Source: Pontibacillus litoralis JSM 072002
GTDB taxonomy: Bacteria; Bacillota; Bacilli; Bacillales; BH030062
Assembly: GCF_000775615.1 (NCBI RefSeq)
Contig: NZ_AVPG01000023.1
Span: 1-54,779, forward strand
Length of the DNA: 54,779 nt
Reading direction: 5' to 3'
Numbering within the stretch: position 1 is the stretch's first letter; every line of letters starts with the position of its first letter. Positions 45,164 through 54,779 of this stretch are shown piece by piece. The translations under genes and the position numbers were made by a program. The notes under the pieces are model-generated. The model saw only the letters and a list, made by a program, of their open reading frames with translations. It searched no databases and was not told the origin of the DNA.

Positions 45164-45197
45164 ACAAAAGCGATAACAAGATCGTTATCACTTTTGT
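45164..45197 (-). terminator. Hairpin terminator after yacL
   Basis: ACAAAAGTGATAAC pairs with GTTATCGCTTTTGT (14 bp, one G-U) around a six-base loop. The following U-run is short (the stem's own TTTTGTTAT), so it may be a partial terminator between yacL and ispD. Confidence 0.55.
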
Positions 45198-45222
45198 ACT
45201 TCTATAATTGGTTATACCGCTT

Positions 45223-46335
45223 TTACAACGCTTTTTCAAGTAATTTCGGCTTTGCAAAAATCATGCGTCCAGCTGAAGTTTGTAAGACACTTGTAACCAG
45301 TACTTCAATCGTCTGTCCAATGTAATCTTTACCCTCTTCAACAACGATCATCGTTCCATCATCTAAATAAGCAACACCTTGTTTCTGCTCTTTTCCGTCT
45401 TTAATTACTTGAACAGTCATTTCTTCACCAGGTAATACGACTGGTTTTACTGCGTTAGCAAGATCGTTTATGTTTAACACTTGTACATTCTGAAACTCAC
45501 AAACTTTGTTTAGATTAAAATCGTTCGTCACGACAATACCGTTAATTAATTTCCCTAGCTTCACGAGTTTACTATCTACTTCTTGTATGTCTTCAAAGTC
45601 ACCTTCATAAATCTCCACGTTTATTGGAATCTCTTTCTGCATTCGATTCAAAACGTCTAATCCTCTTCGTCCTCTATTACGCTTTAGAACATCAGAAGAA
45701 TCTGCAATGTGCTGCAATTCCTCTAACACAAACTGCGGTATTAAAATTGTACCTTCCAAAAAATGAGTTTGACAAATATCCGCAATACGCCCGTCAATAA
45801 TAACACTTGTATCTAAAATCTTCGTCTTCGGCGGCTCCTCGGAAGAAAATTCTTCTGTATCACTGCCTTTTTCTTTCTTCTTCTCTTTATCCTTTTTCGT
45901 ATCTGCTAAAGACAACATACTTTTAAATTCGTCACGACGCTTTAAACCAACTTGAAAACCTAAATAGCCTGTAACAACGGTTAAAAAGATTGGAACAACT
46001 TGTGACAAGAATTTAATACCTGTCTCAGCTAATGGAATAGTTGCTAAAAACGCAATAATCAACCCTACAATTAACCCCAAACTACCAAATAACAAATCAG
46101 CTACTGGTATGTTGACCAACGTCTCCTCAATCCATTTCAAAAAACGCACTATATAATCAACAGCCCAAAACGTTACGAAATAAGCAATAGCCGCTCCAAT
46201 GATAGTCGTTGTCACTTGGTTCGATAACCACGTTACATCTCCTAGACTCATCAACTTCATTAAAAATGGTAAATATAAATAACCAATCGTACCACCAGCA
46301 AATATAATTAATAATTGCACTACTCTTTTCAGCAA
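45223..46335 (-). CDS. yacL: Membrane-anchored PIN/TRAM-domain protein YacL
   Basis: About 370 residues: four N-terminal membrane helices (to about residue 125), a charged linker, a PIN nuclease-like domain ([17 protein letters not shown], then EVDSKLVKL and [11 protein letters not shown] with acidic residues) and a C-terminal TRAM RNA-binding domain. Probably a membrane-bound ribonuclease-type protein; substrate unknown. TTG start at 46335 (MLKRVVQ) is 8 bases after AGGAGG and matches B. subtilis YacL; GTG codons just upstream are alternatives. Confidence 0.93.
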   Translation of the reverse strand: MLKRVVQLLIIFAGGTIGYLYLPFLMKLMSLGDVTWLSNQVTTTIIGAAIAYFVTFWAVDYIVRFLKWIEETLVNIPVADLLFGSLGLIVGLIIAFLATIPLAETGIKFLSQVVPIFLTVVTGYLGFQVGLKRRDEFKSMLSLADTKKDKEKKKEKGSDTEEFSSEEPPKTKILDTSVIIDGRIADICQTHFLEGTILIPQFVLEELQHIADSSDVLKRNRGRRGLDVLNRMQKEIPINVEIYEGDFEDIQEVDSKLVKLGKLINGIVVTNDFNLNKVCEFQNVQVLNINDLANAVKPVVLPGEEMTVQVIKDGKEQKQGVAYLDDGTMIVVEEGKDYIGQTIEVLVTSVLQTSAGRMIFAKPKLLEKAL

Positions 46336-46464
46336 CACTGTCACCTCCTAATAAGAAGTATTGCCAACTTTACATAAATAAAACAATATAAGTCCAATTT
46401 ATACATGATATATGTCACAACATTATCATATTTAGAGAAGATAATCAATTATGACAAAATTAAA

Positions 46465-46494
46465 ATAATATCACATAAACACGAAATATGTCAA
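46465..46494 (-). promoter_or_regulatory. Promoter of yacL
   Basis: TTGACA (46489-46494) and TATTAT (46465-46470), spacing 18, immediately after the disA stop codon. Confidence 0.7.
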
Positions 46495-46498
46495 TTTT

Positions 46499-47572
46499 TT
46501 AAATATGACGATCAATAAATAATTGCTCTTGAATGCGATTTAATCCCTCTTTAATTTTCGCAGCCCGAACTTCACCAATACCTTCTACCTTAACTAACTC
46601 CTTAGGGGAAGTTTTCACTACTTCATGTAATGTTTCAAACTGATTTACAATATGTTCTACAATAATAGTTGGCAATCTTGGTATTTTATTTAATATTCGA
46701 TAACCTCTTGGCATTACAGGATCATCTAACTTTGTCGTCATAGAATATCCTAATACTTTCAATATGTGAGCATCATCTATAAGCTCATGATTAGATACTT
46801 CTTGTAACCTTTTCAGAATGGGATATGGTTTGAAGTCTTTGTTTTTACTGTAATCTTTCATTAGTAACGCCGCTTCTTCCTCAATGTTCGCAACTAATTC
46901 TGTTAATTGAAGCTGAATTAGTCTGCCTTCTGTGCCAAGCTCGTTAACGTAGTTCAATATTTCATTTTTAATACGTAGCACCATTTCAATACGATGGACT
47001 ACTTGCACAACATCAGAAAATGTTACCATATCTTCATACTCAAGAGCTCCAAGATTCGTTATTCCTTGGTCCAGCACGTTTTTATACTTCTCTAACGTCT
47101 GCATCGCTTGGTTAGCTTTCGTTAAAATAACCCCAATATCCTTCAAGGAGTAACGCATATTCCCTTTGTATAGAGTAATGACGTTTCTCCGTTGAGATAT
47201 GGCGATGACTAATTCCCCTGTTTGTTTTGCTACTCGCTCCGCTGTACGGTGACGCATGCCCGTTTCCGATGATGTTATGGATGAGTCAGGTATTAATTGC
47301 GCATTGGCATAAATAATTTTCGTTGCTTCTTGATTGAGAATAAGGGCTCCGTCCATTTTTGCTAATTCATATAAATTGGCTGGGGTGAAAGGGGTTTTGA
47401 TAGCAAACCCTCCATCCACTAGTTGTTTCATTTGGTCACTATAACCGATGACAATTAAGCCACCTGTATTGGCTCGTAATATATTATCAATTCCTTGGCG
47501 TAGTGGCGTTCCTGGAGCTATTAAACACAAAATATCCCCAACTACAGTATTTCTTTTCTCATACCATTCCAT
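46499..47572 (-). CDS. disA: DNA integrity scanning diadenylate cyclase DisA
   Basis: Makes cyclic di-AMP and reports DNA damage or branched DNA. 357 residues: N-terminal DAC domain with DGA (74-76) and RHRT (107-110), a helical spine, and a C-terminal helix-hairpin-helix DNA-binding domain ([18 protein letters not shown]). Follows radA directly, matching the known RadA-DisA partnership. Confidence 0.98.
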   Translation of the reverse strand: MEWYEKRNTVVGDILCLIAPGTPLRQGIDNILRANTGGLIVIGYSDQMKQLVDGGFAIKTPFTPANLYELAKMDGALILNQEATKIIYANAQLIPDSSITSSETGMRHRTAERVAKQTGELVIAISQRRNVITLYKGNMRYSLKDIGVILTKANQAMQTLEKYKNVLDQGITNLGALEYEDMVTFSDVVQVVHRIEMVLRIKNEILNYVNELGTEGRLIQLQLTELVANIEEEAALLMKDYSKNKDFKPYPILKRLQEVSNHELIDDAHILKVLGYSMTTKLDDPVMPRGYRILNKIPRLPTIIVEHIVNQFETLHEVVKTSPKELVKVEGIGEVRAAKIKEGLNRIQEQLFIDRHI

Positions 47573-48949
47573 TTACGCCCCTCCCAACGATGCTTTCAAT
47601 GCCTCTTGGACTGAATTTACCCCGACGATCTCTATATCTCGTGGTACACTCCAATCTCCAATGTTCTTCTTTGGGATGATTGCTCGTTTAAAACCAAGCT
47701 TAGCTGCTTCCTGTACGCGTTGTTCGATTCGAGAAACCCTTCTTACTTCTCCAGTTAATCCAACCTCTCCGATAAATACATCATCTGGTTTAGAAGATTT
47801 GTCTTGAAAACTAGATGCGATACTAATAGCTACTGCTAAATCAATGGCGGGTTCATCTAATTTAACCCCTCCAACTACTTTCACATATGCATCTTGATTC
47901 TGTAGCAACATACCTACACGCTTTTCAAGAACTGCCATTAATAGCGGTACACGATTATAATCAATACCTGTAGCCATTCTTCTTGGATTACCATATGCTG
48001 TCGGGGAAATAAGCGATTGAATTTCTACCAGTACAGGCCTCGTTCCTTCCATCGAGGCAACAACTGTCGAACCTGCTACCCCTTGCGACCTTTCCTCTAA
48101 AAAGATTTCTGAAGGATTAGCCACTTCACGAAGGCCTTCTTCTTTCATTTCAAAAATACCCATCTCATGCGTACTGCCAAAACGATTCTTCACACTTCGC
48201 AAAATGCGAAATGTATGATGACGTTCCCCTTCAAAGTAAAGCACTGCATCGACCATATGCTCTAGTAATCGCGGACCTGCTATGGAACCTTCTTTCGTCA
48301 CGTGTCCAACGATAAAGATTGGCACCCCTTTATGCTTGGCGATACGCATCAATTCACTTGTACATTCACGCACTTGAGATACACTGCCTGGTGCAGATGT
48401 GACTTCTTCTTTAAATATCGTTTGAATAGAATCGATAACAACAAAGGAAGGATTGATGTGCTCAATTTGATTCGATACGTCCGCCATATTTGTTTCAGCT
48501 AATACATATAGGTTATCAGAGAGCGCATTTAAGCGATCTGCTCGCAATTTCGTTTGTCTAGTTGATTCCTCACCGGAAATATACAACACATTCAATTGCT
48601 TGTTCGCTAACTGAGAGGATAATTGAAGTAGTAATGTTGACTTACCAATACCCGGATCCCCACCTATTAAAACAAGGGAACCTGGTACAATTCCACCACC
48701 TAATACCCGATTCACTTCTGGCATGTCTGTTTCTATTCGCGGTTCTTTTTCCGATTTAATCTTTGTAATTTGTTCTGGTTTTTTTCGAATACTAGAATCA
48801 CTCGTTACAAATGTATGCCTGCTTGATGGTTTAGATGTTAATTCTTCAACTAGCGTGTTCCAATTATTACACGATGGACACTTTCCCATCCATTTCGGAG
48901 TTTCATAACCACACTCTTGGCATACAAATTTCACTTTCTTTTTCGCCAT
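47573..48949 (-). CDS. radA: DNA repair protein RadA (Sms)
   Basis: RecA-like ATPase that helps process recombination intermediates. Start set at ATG 48949 ([13 protein letters not shown], 458 residues). Zinc finger C10, C13, C24 and C27; Walker [11 protein letters not shown] (96-105); the RadA motif KNRFGS; C-terminal Lon-like domain. Its Shine-Dalgarno can be paired in a small hairpin. Confidence 0.97.
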   Translation of the reverse strand: MAKKKVKFVCQECGYETPKWMGKCPSCNNWNTLVEELTSKPSSRHTFVTSDSSIRKKPEQITKIKSEKEPRIETDMPEVNRVLGGGIVPGSLVLIGGDPGIGKSTLLLQLSSQLANKQLNVLYISGEESTRQTKLRADRLNALSDNLYVLAETNMADVSNQIEHINPSFVVIDSIQTIFKEEVTSAPGSVSQVRECTSELMRIAKHKGVPIFIVGHVTKEGSIAGPRLLEHMVDAVLYFEGERHHTFRILRSVKNRFGSTHEMGIFEMKEEGLREVANPSEIFLEERSQGVAGSTVVASMEGTRPVLVEIQSLISPTAYGNPRRMATGIDYNRVPLLMAVLEKRVGMLLQNQDAYVKVVGGVKLDEPAIDLAVAISIASSFQDKSSKPDDVFIGEVGLTGEVRRVSRIEQRVQEAAKLGFKRAIIPKKNIGDWSVPRDIEIVGVNSVQEALKASLGGA

Positions 48950-48958
48950 TCTCATTTG

Positions 48959-48974
48959 CTCCTTCTTTAAGGAG
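48959..48974 (-). promoter_or_regulatory. Hairpin sequestering the radA ribosome binding site
   Basis: CTCCTT (48969-48974) can pair with the AAGGAG Shine-Dalgarno (48959-48964) around a four-base loop; an alternative GCTCC/GGAGC pairing also buries it. It could lower radA translation unless opened. Confidence 0.45.
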
Positions 48975-49084
48975 GAGCCCTTATTTGTTATTATCTCATA
49001 CATAAACGGAAATGATGAGTTACAATGTATTTACAAAAACATTACTGCTTCATTAAATCTATTAGAGTCTTATATATATATATT

Positions 49085-49111
49085 GACGTTTATGCATAAT
49101 CATTTGTTTCA
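49085..49111 (-). promoter_or_regulatory. Candidate ECF-sigma (sigma-M type) promoter of radA-disA
   Basis: TGAAAC (49106-49111) and CGTC (49085-49088), spacing 17, between the clpC terminator and radA. TGAAAC-N16/17-CGTC is the consensus for B. subtilis sigma-M/W/X promoters, and the radA-disA genes belong to the sigma-M regulon there. No good sigma-A promoter was seen in this gap. Confidence 0.65.
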
Positions 49112-49121
49112 AAAACTATTC

Positions 49122-49156
49122 AAAAAAAAAACGGAAGGTGATTACCTTCCGTTTTT
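49122..49156 (-). terminator. Terminator after clpC
   Basis: Perfect inverted repeat AAAACGGAAGGT / ACCTTCCGTTTT with a four-base loop, followed on the minus strand by a run of about nine T. It ends the ctsR-mcsA-mcsB-clpC operon. Confidence 0.92.
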
Positions 49157-49162
49157 CAGGGA

Positions 49163-51610
49163 TTATGCGGATGGAATACTATCTTTTTCGGAAACATAGA
49201 AAGTTCCGTCTTCATTTACATCAATCGTTACTTTTTGTCCAGTTGAAATCGTACCTTTTAGTAATTCTTCGGACAGTAAATCTTCTACATTCTTTTGGAT
49301 GGAGCGACGTAAAGGCCTTGCTCCGTACTCAGGGTCAAATCCTTCATTTGCAATTTTATCTATAGCAGCATCCGTTAGTTCAAATTCCATTTCTTGCTCT
49401 GTTAAGCGTTTTTGCAATTGCTTAACCATTAACAGAACAATATCTTTCATATGCTTTTTCTCTAGTGAGTGGAAGACCGTAATTTCATCAATACGGTTCA
49501 GGAATTCAGGACGGAATGTTTTTTTCATTTCTTCCATTACTTTCGATTTCATATCTTTATAATCTTGCTCACTATCACCTAGAGTAAAGCCTACATATTT
49601 ATTACGTTTAAGTTCTGTTGCTCCTACGTTGGAAGTCATAATGATTACCGTATTACGGAAATCCACCGTTCTACCTTTCGAGTCTGTTAATCGGCCGTCT
49701 TCCAACACTTGTAATAATGTGTTAAACACATCTGGATGAGCCTTTTCAATTTCATCAAGTAGCACAACGGAATATGGCTTTTGTCTTACTTTTTCCGTTA
49801 GCTGTCCACCTTCATCATACCCTACATATCCAGGAGGAGAACCAACTAATCTAGAAGTCGAATGCTTCTCCATATATTCGGACATATCAATTCGAATCAT
49901 CGCATCTTCATCACCGAACATGGTTTCTGCTAAAGCACGCGCTAATTCTGTTTTCCCGACCCCTGTTGGTCCTAAGAAAATAAAAGAACCAATCGGGCGC
50001 TTCGGATCTTTAAGACCAGCCCTGGCACGACGAATCGCTTTTGAAATAGAGACAACCGCCTCATCTTGACCAATAACACGATTATGAAGCACTTCTTCCA
50101 TATTTAAAAGGCGCTCTGTTTCATCTTTAGCTAACTTAGATACAGGTACCCCTGTCCATGTAGAAACAATGGTCGCGATATCCTCTTGCGTCACTTCTGA
50201 ATTCTCTTGTCCTTGCTTTTCTTTCCATTCATCTTTCGTCTTATCTAACTGCTCTCGTAATTTCTGCTCATCATCACGAAGAGAAGCCGCTTTTTCGAAT
50301 TCTTGACTTTGCACTGCCGCATCTTTCTCTTTGCGCACTTCTTCTAATTGGCTTTCTAAGTCTTTCAAATTTGGTGGTGCCGTATAAGAACGTAATCGTA
50401 CGCGGGATGCTGCCTCATCAATTAAATCAATCGCTTTATCTGGTAAGAAACGGTCTTGGATGTAACGGTTCGATAATTGTACTGCTGACTTAATAGCCTC
50501 ATCTGTAATGGTTACACGGTGATGTGCTTCATAGCGATCCCGCAAACCTTGTAGAATTTGTTCCGATTCTTCTAACGTAGGCTCATCAACTCGAATTGGT
50601 TGGAAGCGTCGTTCAAGAGCGGCGTCTTTCTCAATATATTTACGATATTCATCCAACGTGGTAGCTCCAATACATTGTAAATCGCCCCGTGCCAAAGATG
50701 GTTTTAAGATGTTCGAAGCATCAATAGCTCCCTCTGCACCACCTGCACCAATTAATGTGTGTAGCTCATCAATGAATAGAATGATATTACCTGCTTGACG
50801 AATCTCTTCCATAACTTTTTTCAAGCGATCTTCAAATTCACCACGATATTTCGTCCCTGCAACAACAGTTCCCATATCTAATGTCATCACACGTTTATCT
50901 CGTAAAATCTCCGGAACTTCATTATTAATGATTTGTTGAGCTAATCCTTCTGCTATCGCTGTCTTTCCAACACCAGGCTCTCCAATTAAGACAGGGTTAT
51001 TCTTCGTTCTTCGGCTCAACACTTGAATAACACGTTCAATTTCTTTACTCCGACCGATGACCGGATCAATATTGCCTTCTTTCGCAACAACTGTTAAATC
51101 TCGTGCTAATGAGTCTAATGTTGGTGTATTCGCATTCGACGCCTGTCTGCTGCTTCCGTTATTAGAGGTTGACTCATTACTACCTAACAGCTGTAACACT
51201 TGTTGACGGGCTTTATTTAAGCTCACCCCTAAGTTATTTAACACACGTGCTGCAACGCCTTCTCCTTCACGAATTAATCCTAATAGAATATGCTCTGTTC
51301 CAACATAAGAGTGACCTAACTTTCTTGCTTCATCCATGGAAAGCTCAATGACCTTCTTCGCTCTCGGTGTGTAATGAATCGTTTGTGATACTTTGTCACC
51401 TGAACCGATAAGTTGTTCTACTTCCTCTTGGATTTGCTCTGCCGCTAAACCTAAAGCACCTAATGCCTTTGCAGCAATACCCTCACCTTCACGAACTAAC
51501 CCTAACAGAATATGCTCTGTTCCAATGTTATTATGACCTAAACGAACTGCTTCCTCTTGTGCTAAAGCTAGAACTTTCTGTGCTCTTTCTGTAAAACGCC
51601 CGAACATCAT
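49163..51610 (-). CDS. clpC: ATP-dependent Clp protease ATP-binding subunit ClpC
   Basis: HSP100 unfoldase that feeds ClpP with proteins, including phosphoarginine-marked substrates. 815 residues: two Clp N-domain repeats (1-145) as phosphoarginine receptor, Walker A1 GEPGVGKT (210-217), a coiled-coil middle with a UVR-like motif for MecA contact, Walker A2 GPTGVGKT, and the D2 C-terminus. Fourth gene of the CtsR operon. Confidence 0.99.
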   Translation of the reverse strand: MMFGRFTERAQKVLALAQEEAVRLGHNNIGTEHILLGLVREGEGIAAKALGALGLAAEQIQEEVEQLIGSGDKVSQTIHYTPRAKKVIELSMDEARKLGHSYVGTEHILLGLIREGEGVAARVLNNLGVSLNKARQQVLQLLGSNESTSNNGSSRQASNANTPTLDSLARDLTVVAKEGNIDPVIGRSKEIERVIQVLSRRTKNNPVLIGEPGVGKTAIAEGLAQQIINNEVPEILRDKRVMTLDMGTVVAGTKYRGEFEDRLKKVMEEIRQAGNIILFIDELHTLIGAGGAEGAIDASNILKPSLARGDLQCIGATTLDEYRKYIEKDAALERRFQPIRVDEPTLEESEQILQGLRDRYEAHHRVTITDEAIKSAVQLSNRYIQDRFLPDKAIDLIDEAASRVRLRSYTAPPNLKDLESQLEEVRKEKDAAVQSQEFEKAASLRDDEQKLREQLDKTKDEWKEKQGQENSEVTQEDIATIVSTWTGVPVSKLAKDETERLLNMEEVLHNRVIGQDEAVVSISKAIRRARAGLKDPKRPIGSFIFLGPTGVGKTELARALAETMFGDEDAMIRIDMSEYMEKHSTSRLVGSPPGYVGYDEGGQLTEKVRQKPYSVVLLDEIEKAHPDVFNTLLQVLEDGRLTDSKGRTVDFRNTVIIMTSNVGATELKRNKYVGFTLGDSEQDYKDMKSKVMEEMKKTFRPEFLNRIDEITVFHSLEKKHMKDIVLLMVKQLQKRLTEQEMEFELTDAAIDKIANEGFDPEYGARPLRRSIQKNVEDLLSEELLKGTISTGQKVTIDVNEDGTFYVSEKDSIPSA

Positions 51611-51626
51611 AGGGCTTCCCTCCTAA

Positions 51627-52697
51627 CTAAATATTGTTTGCTAAATGTAGTCTCTCCCTAATCAATGAAGCTCGCTTAACATCACGCTCTTCAGGAGATA
51701 ATTTCTTGTTAGCATATTGTTGTAAAAAGCCTGGTTGTGTTAACACCATTAACTCATTCAAAATGGATCTTGATAAATGTTCTATATACCTTAAGTCTAT
51801 TCCCAATCGTACATCAGATAAACATTTTGCAGCTTCTTTGGATTCCATAATTCTACTATTTGCTAAAATACCATAAGAACGAAAAATTTTATCCTCCAAT
51901 GCGACAGGAGATTGTTCCATTATTTTTCCTCTAGCATGGCGTTCTTGCTCAATCAACTGTTGTACCACACTAATTAAATCCTCTACTATATCTTTCTCTG
52001 ATTTGCCTAACGTAATTTGGTTCGATATTTGAAAGATATTACCTAAAGCTTCGCTACCTTCCCCATAAATTCCTCTAACAACTAGCCCTAATTGATTAAT
52101 TGCAGGAATAAGACGATTCATTTCCTTGGTTAAGGTAAGCCCTGGTAAATGCATCATAACAGACGCTCTCATTCCTGTACCCACATTAGTAGGGCAACTC
52201 GTTAAATATCCTCGTTTTTCATCAAAAGCGAAGTTAATTTTCTCTTCTAACCAATCATCTAATTCAAATGCTTGTTCTAGCGCATGCTCTAACTGGAAAC
52301 CTGGAACATAAAGCTGAATTCGAATATGATCTTCTTCATTCACCATAATAGATACTTGCTCATTCCGAGAAATTAACGCAGCACCATGATTGGAGTTATT
52401 AACCAAATGTGGACTTACTAAATGCTTTTCAACTAATACACGTTTTTCAATTGATTGTAACTCTTGCACACGAATAAGTTCAAAGTCTTTGTAAGAGCGG
52501 AAAGATTGTTCATGATATGCTTGCTGAAAAAAATCAAGTATCCGCTCTAGATCGTTTTGATTAGCTAAGATAGGAAAAGCCACTTGATCAAAGTTCCTCG
52601 CTAAACGAATACGACTACTTAACACGATGTCACTATCGGGACCTTCTTCTTGCATCCATGGACTAATAGCTTCATTCATAAATTGCTCTAGGGACAT
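51627..52697 (-). CDS. mcsB: Protein arginine kinase McsB
   Basis: Phosphorylates arginines on damaged proteins and on CtsR, marking them for ClpCP. 356 residues of the phosphagen-kinase fold with [10 protein letters not shown] near the N-terminus, [20 protein letters not shown] (the conserved active-site Cys) and the C-terminal [13 protein letters not shown]. Overlaps the mcsA stop by one base. Confidence 0.98.
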   Translation of the reverse strand: MSLEQFMNEAISPWMQEEGPDSDIVLSSRIRLARNFDQVAFPILANQNDLERILDFFQQAYHEQSFRSYKDFELIRVQELQSIEKRVLVEKHLVSPHLVNNSNHGAALISRNEQVSIMVNEEDHIRIQLYVPGFQLEHALEQAFELDDWLEEKINFAFDEKRGYLTSCPTNVGTGMRASVMMHLPGLTLTKEMNRLIPAINQLGLVVRGIYGEGSEALGNIFQISNQITLGKSEKDIVEDLISVVQQLIEQERHARGKIMEQSPVALEDKIFRSYGILANSRIMESKEAAKCLSDVRLGIDLRYIEHLSRSILNELMVLTQPGFLQQYANKKLSPEERDVKRASLIRERLHLANNI

Positions 52698-53248
52698 TAC
52701 TGATCACCATCCCCTTGTTCAGAATGTAATTGCTGCTCTAACGACCTGATACGATCCCTTACTTGAGCAGCCTCTTCAAAAGCTTCTTCATTAATTAATT
52801 GTTGAAGATGTTGCCGTTCCTTCTCTAACTGTTTGCGGACGTGTAAATTTCCGCCCATCCTTTTAGGTACTTTCCCATCATGAATAGTATTCCCGCTGTG
52901 GACCCTCCGAAAAATAGGATTTAACTTCTCCCCAAACGCTTCATAACAATGCGCACATCCAAATTTACCAATACGAGTAAACTCATTGTAAGTAAGGCCG
53001 CATTTCTCACATTGTACTTTTTGGGTTGCTGTATAGGCGTTCGAATTTTGAGACTCTGTTAACTGGTAAGAGTCAAAGTTAAATAACCCCGATAATAGAT
53101 TATGCAATGAAAACGATTCGTTATATTGGGACATGTACCCTTTTTCTTGTGCACATTTCTCACACAAATGAATCTCTTTTTTATTACCATTAATCACTTG
53201 ACTAAAGTGCAAAGTTGCAGGGCGTTGTTGGCATTCTTGACAGTCCAT
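52697..53248 (-). CDS. mcsA: McsB activator McsA
   Basis: Zinc protein that activates McsB. 183 residues with four CxxC pairs: CQEC at the N-terminus, CEKC, a second CEKC and CAHC. A UVR motif lies near the C-terminus ([20 protein letters not shown]). Second gene of the ctsR operon. Confidence 0.97.
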   Translation of the reverse strand: MDCQECQQRPATLHFSQVINGNKKEIHLCEKCAQEKGYMSQYNESFSLHNLLSGLFNFDSYQLTESQNSNAYTATQKVQCEKCGLTYNEFTRIGKFGCAHCYEAFGEKLNPIFRRVHSGNTIHDGKVPKRMGGNLHVRKQLEKERQHLQQLINEEAFEEAAQVRDRIRSLEQQLHSEQGDGDQ

Positions 53249-53268
53249 ACCAGTATTCCCTCCCTCAT

Positions 53269-53733
53269 TTATTCTTTATACTTCAACGTTGTAAGCATGG
53301 AAGACAAAATCCGAGAACGTAGCTCATCTCGTAATACAAGCTGAACATTTAATACATTACGTGTAATCGCACTGACCATTATTTTTGCCTCACGTGCTGT
53401 AATCATTTCTTCCTCTAATAGCCGCTCAATTACATCAATAGCAGCTTGTTGACTAATCTTTGGCTGAACTAAGCTTATTAACTCTTCTAAAAGTTGAATC
53501 TTATCCTGAGGTTGAACGCGGATAATCCGAATATATCCACCACCACCACGCTTACTTTCTACAACATAACCTTTTTCTATTGTAAATCTAGTATTAATTA
53601 CATAATTAATTTGTGAAGGTACACATTGAAAAAGAGCTGCTAGTTCACTTCGTTTAATTTCAATCGCTTTATGATTATTTGTAGCAATGATTTCCTTTAA
53701 GTGAGCCTCAATTACATCAGAAATATTAGCCAA
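53269..53733 (-). CDS. ctsR: Transcriptional repressor of class III stress genes CtsR
   Basis: Heat-sensing repressor of clp genes. 154 residues: winged helix-turn-helix with the glycine-rich wing SKRGGGGYIRI that inserts in the minor groove and senses heat, and a C-terminal four-helix dimerisation domain. Its operator sits in its own promoter. Confidence 0.98.
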   Translation of the reverse strand: MANISDVIEAHLKEIIATNNHKAIEIKRSELAALFQCVPSQINYVINTRFTIEKGYVVESKRGGGGYIRIIRVQPQDKIQLLEELISLVQPKISQQAAIDVIERLLEEEMITAREAKIMVSAITRNVLNVQLVLRDELRSRILSSMLTTLKYKE

Positions 53734-53750
53734 GGTCCCTCCTCCTCTTT

Positions 53751-53773
53751 TTTGACTTTGACTATCTTTGACT
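53751..53773 (-). promoter_or_regulatory. CtsR operator (tandem heptads)
   Basis: On the minus strand AGTCAAA-GAT-AGTCAAA (53757-53773) matches the CtsR box consensus of two RGTCAAA heptads three bases apart, and a third overlapping copy follows at 53751-53757. It lies just downstream of the -10 box, a good place to block the polymerase. Confidence 0.92.
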
Positions 53774-53781
53774 ATATTTTT

Positions 53782-53809
53782 ATTATACTTATTTTTAAAA
53801 GGAATGCAA
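53782..53809 (-). promoter_or_regulatory. Promoter of ctsR operon
   Basis: TTGCAT (53804-53809) and TATAAT (53782-53787), spacing 16. No convincing sigma-B promoter was seen in the same gap. Confidence 0.8.
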
Positions 53810-53855
53810 ACAAAACACTCATCAACAGTTTTCCCCTACCACTTATAAGCATACA

Positions 53856-54542
53856 TTAAACATTCCACACACTCAGAACATTGTGTATGTGAGAAATCTC
53901 ATCAGAAAATGTAACAATATTTAAGCTTTTATTCGGTTTTATCTCCAACATAATACGTTTATCACTTTCGTTTCCATTATGCATTTCAATTTTTTGCACA
54001 TCTACATAATATTTGGTGCATAAACGTATTAATTCCTCTATATCGAAATTTTGATAAACGGTCATTTGTATAACGATATTCGATTTCCTCTTGATTACAC
54101 TTTCTACATGATTCAACAAAATTAAGCTTATTAATACAACAATTGTAGCTAAAACAGCAGGCCCGTATAACCCAGCTCCAATTACCAACCCAATCCCTGC
54201 AACAACCCAAATGGAAGCGGCAGTTGTTAATCCTCGAATAGTCAAACCATGAACTAAAATCGTCCCAGCTCCTAAAAATCCAACTCCACTTATAACATAT
54301 GAAGGGATGCGAGAAGGATCAAATCGAATACTAGAATTAGAATCTAAATAACCCACAAACCCATATAATGACAAAAGCATCATTAAACACGAACCAACAC
54401 CAACTAAAATATGTGTACGAAAACCAGCTGAACGATTCTTTAACTCCCTCTCAAACCCTATTAATCCACACAGTACAACGGTAGTAACTAACCGAGCAAG
54501 CATAAGCAATAAGTATTCCTCAACAAAGATTGAAAAAGACAT
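53856..54542 (-). CDS. MgtC/SapB-family membrane protein
   Basis: About 228 residues from ATG 54542 (MSFSIFVEEYLL), 9 bases after AGAGGAG; two earlier ATGs lack a spaced site. Four to five membrane helices in the N-terminal 150 residues with the family blocks GLIGFERELKNRSAGFRTHILVG (cut here for length: GFEREL and SAGFRTH) and GVGFLGAGTI, then a cytoplasmic ACT-like tail. Role in this host unknown: MgtC proteins are linked to low-magnesium growth and virulence in other bacteria. It sits between an rRNA operon and ctsR. Confidence 0.92.
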   Translation of the reverse strand: MSFSIFVEEYLLLMLARLVTTVVLCGLIGFERELKNRSAGFRTHILVGVGSCLMMLLSLYGFVGYLDSNSSIRFDPSRIPSYVISGVGFLGAGTILVHGLTIRGLTTAASIWVVAGIGLVIGAGLYGPAVLATIVVLISLILLNHVESVIKRKSNIVIQMTVYQNFDIEELIRLCTKYYVDVQKIEMHNGNESDKRIMLEIKPNKSLNIVTFSDEISHIHNVLSVWNV

Positions 54543-54624
54543 AAGAAGCATCTCCTCTCGACTCATCCTATACATTCTCGCTCTCTATGTGATTAATATG
54601 AAGTGAGAAAGGTAGTTATATTAT

Positions 54625-54650
54625 TTACCCGTTTCCGGATTCATTTTAAC
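54625..54650 (-). promoter_or_regulatory. Possible sigma-B promoter of the mgtC-like gene
   Basis: GTTAAA (54645-54650) and GGGTAA (54625-54630), spacing 14, each one mismatch from the sigma-B consensus GTTTAA-N12/15-GGGTAT. Start near 54618, about 75 bases before the gene. Nothing else was recognised in 54576-54710. Confidence 0.4.
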
Positions 54651-54713
54651 TCCTGAATATATTAGAACTAGAGTACAAAAAGATTATGGATTTAAAATAC
54701 ATTTTTCCAACAC

Positions 54714-54751
54714 AAAAAAACCTTTAGAAAATCATTTCTAAAGGTTTTTTT
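54714..54751 (-). terminator. Terminator of the rRNA operon
   Basis: AAACCTTTAGAAA pairs with TTTCTAAAGGTTT around four bases, followed by TTTTTTTG, directly after the 5S rRNA end. Confidence 0.93.
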
Positions 54752-54779
54752 GCCTGGCGACGTCCTACTCTTGCGGGGA
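54752..54779 (-). rRNA. rrf: 5S ribosomal RNA, 3' end only
   Basis: The last 28 bases of a Bacillus-type 5S rRNA (CAAGAGTAGGACGTCGCC region, ending CAGGC), cut by the window edge. An rRNA operon therefore lies just to the right and is transcribed toward ctsR, as in B. subtilis. Confidence 0.93.

Noticed and set aside
49071-49083. TA dinucleotide run between clpC and radA
   Set aside because: Short simple repeat in an AT-rich gap; likely part of the melted promoter region and not evidence of a regulatory system.

Overview
The window is a core-genome segment of a low-G+C Gram-positive bacterium of the family Bacillaceae. Evidence: gene order matches the Bacillus subtilis ctsR-clpC ... sigH ... 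rpoBC ... S10/spc/alpha ... rplM-rpsI block almost gene for gene; sigma-H, CtsR/McsA/McsB, DisA, Mini-RNase III, Rae1 and the energy-coupling-factor transporter core are all present; AAGGAGG-type ribosome binding sites and TTG/GTG starts are common. A halotolerant genus near Halobacillus, Pontibacillus or Virgibacillus is plausible, but this is inference only. Apart from the integrase at the left edge, every gene reads on the minus strand, so transcription runs from right to left.

Right to left (direction of transcription): the 3' end of a 5S rRNA gene with its terminator (54714-54779) closes an rRNA operon. An MgtC/SapB-family membrane protein follows, with a possible sigma-B promoter. Then comes the CtsR-controlled stress operon ctsR-mcsA-mcsB-clpC, closed by a terminator; radA-disA behind an ECF-sigma-like promoter; yacL (PIN/TRAM) with its own promoter; ispD-ispF-gltX; and a cysteine T-box controlling cysE-cysS-mrnC-rlmB-rae1. 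Next are sigH, rpmG-secE, nusG, rplK-rplA, rplJ-rplL, an RsmC-like methyltransferase, rpoB-rpoC, ybxF-rpsL-rpsG-fusA-tuf, and the continuous S10-spc-alpha cluster from rpsJ to rplQ, with secY, adk, map and infA embedded. After the rplQ terminator come ecfA1-ecfA2-ecfT-truA and then rplM-rpsI with an L13 leader. At the far left a tyrosine recombinase gene, cut by the window edge, converges on the 3' end of rpsI and marks one end of an integrated mobile element.

The genes make up the ribosome, RNA polymerase, translation factors, protein export and proteolysis control. The most informative non-coding content is regulatory RNA: L13 and L10 leaders, a tRNA-Cys T-box, a nested S10 leader, attenuator-like hairpins before nusG and rpoB, a near-5'-terminal hairpin on tuf, a strand-specific hairpin before rpoA, and two similar GUGG-GA-GG...CCAC elements, one before rplK and one before rplA, that look like paired L1-binding sites. 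I found no clearly new multi-gene system; the mobile element next to rpsI is the only accessory DNA and most of it lies outside the window. Start codons were re-chosen from ribosome binding sites and family N-termini where the longest reading frame ran too far upstream. Three stretches of more than 300 bases have no gene: 20213-20524, 32647-32983 and 41959-42322. All three are filled by promoters, leaders and terminators described below.
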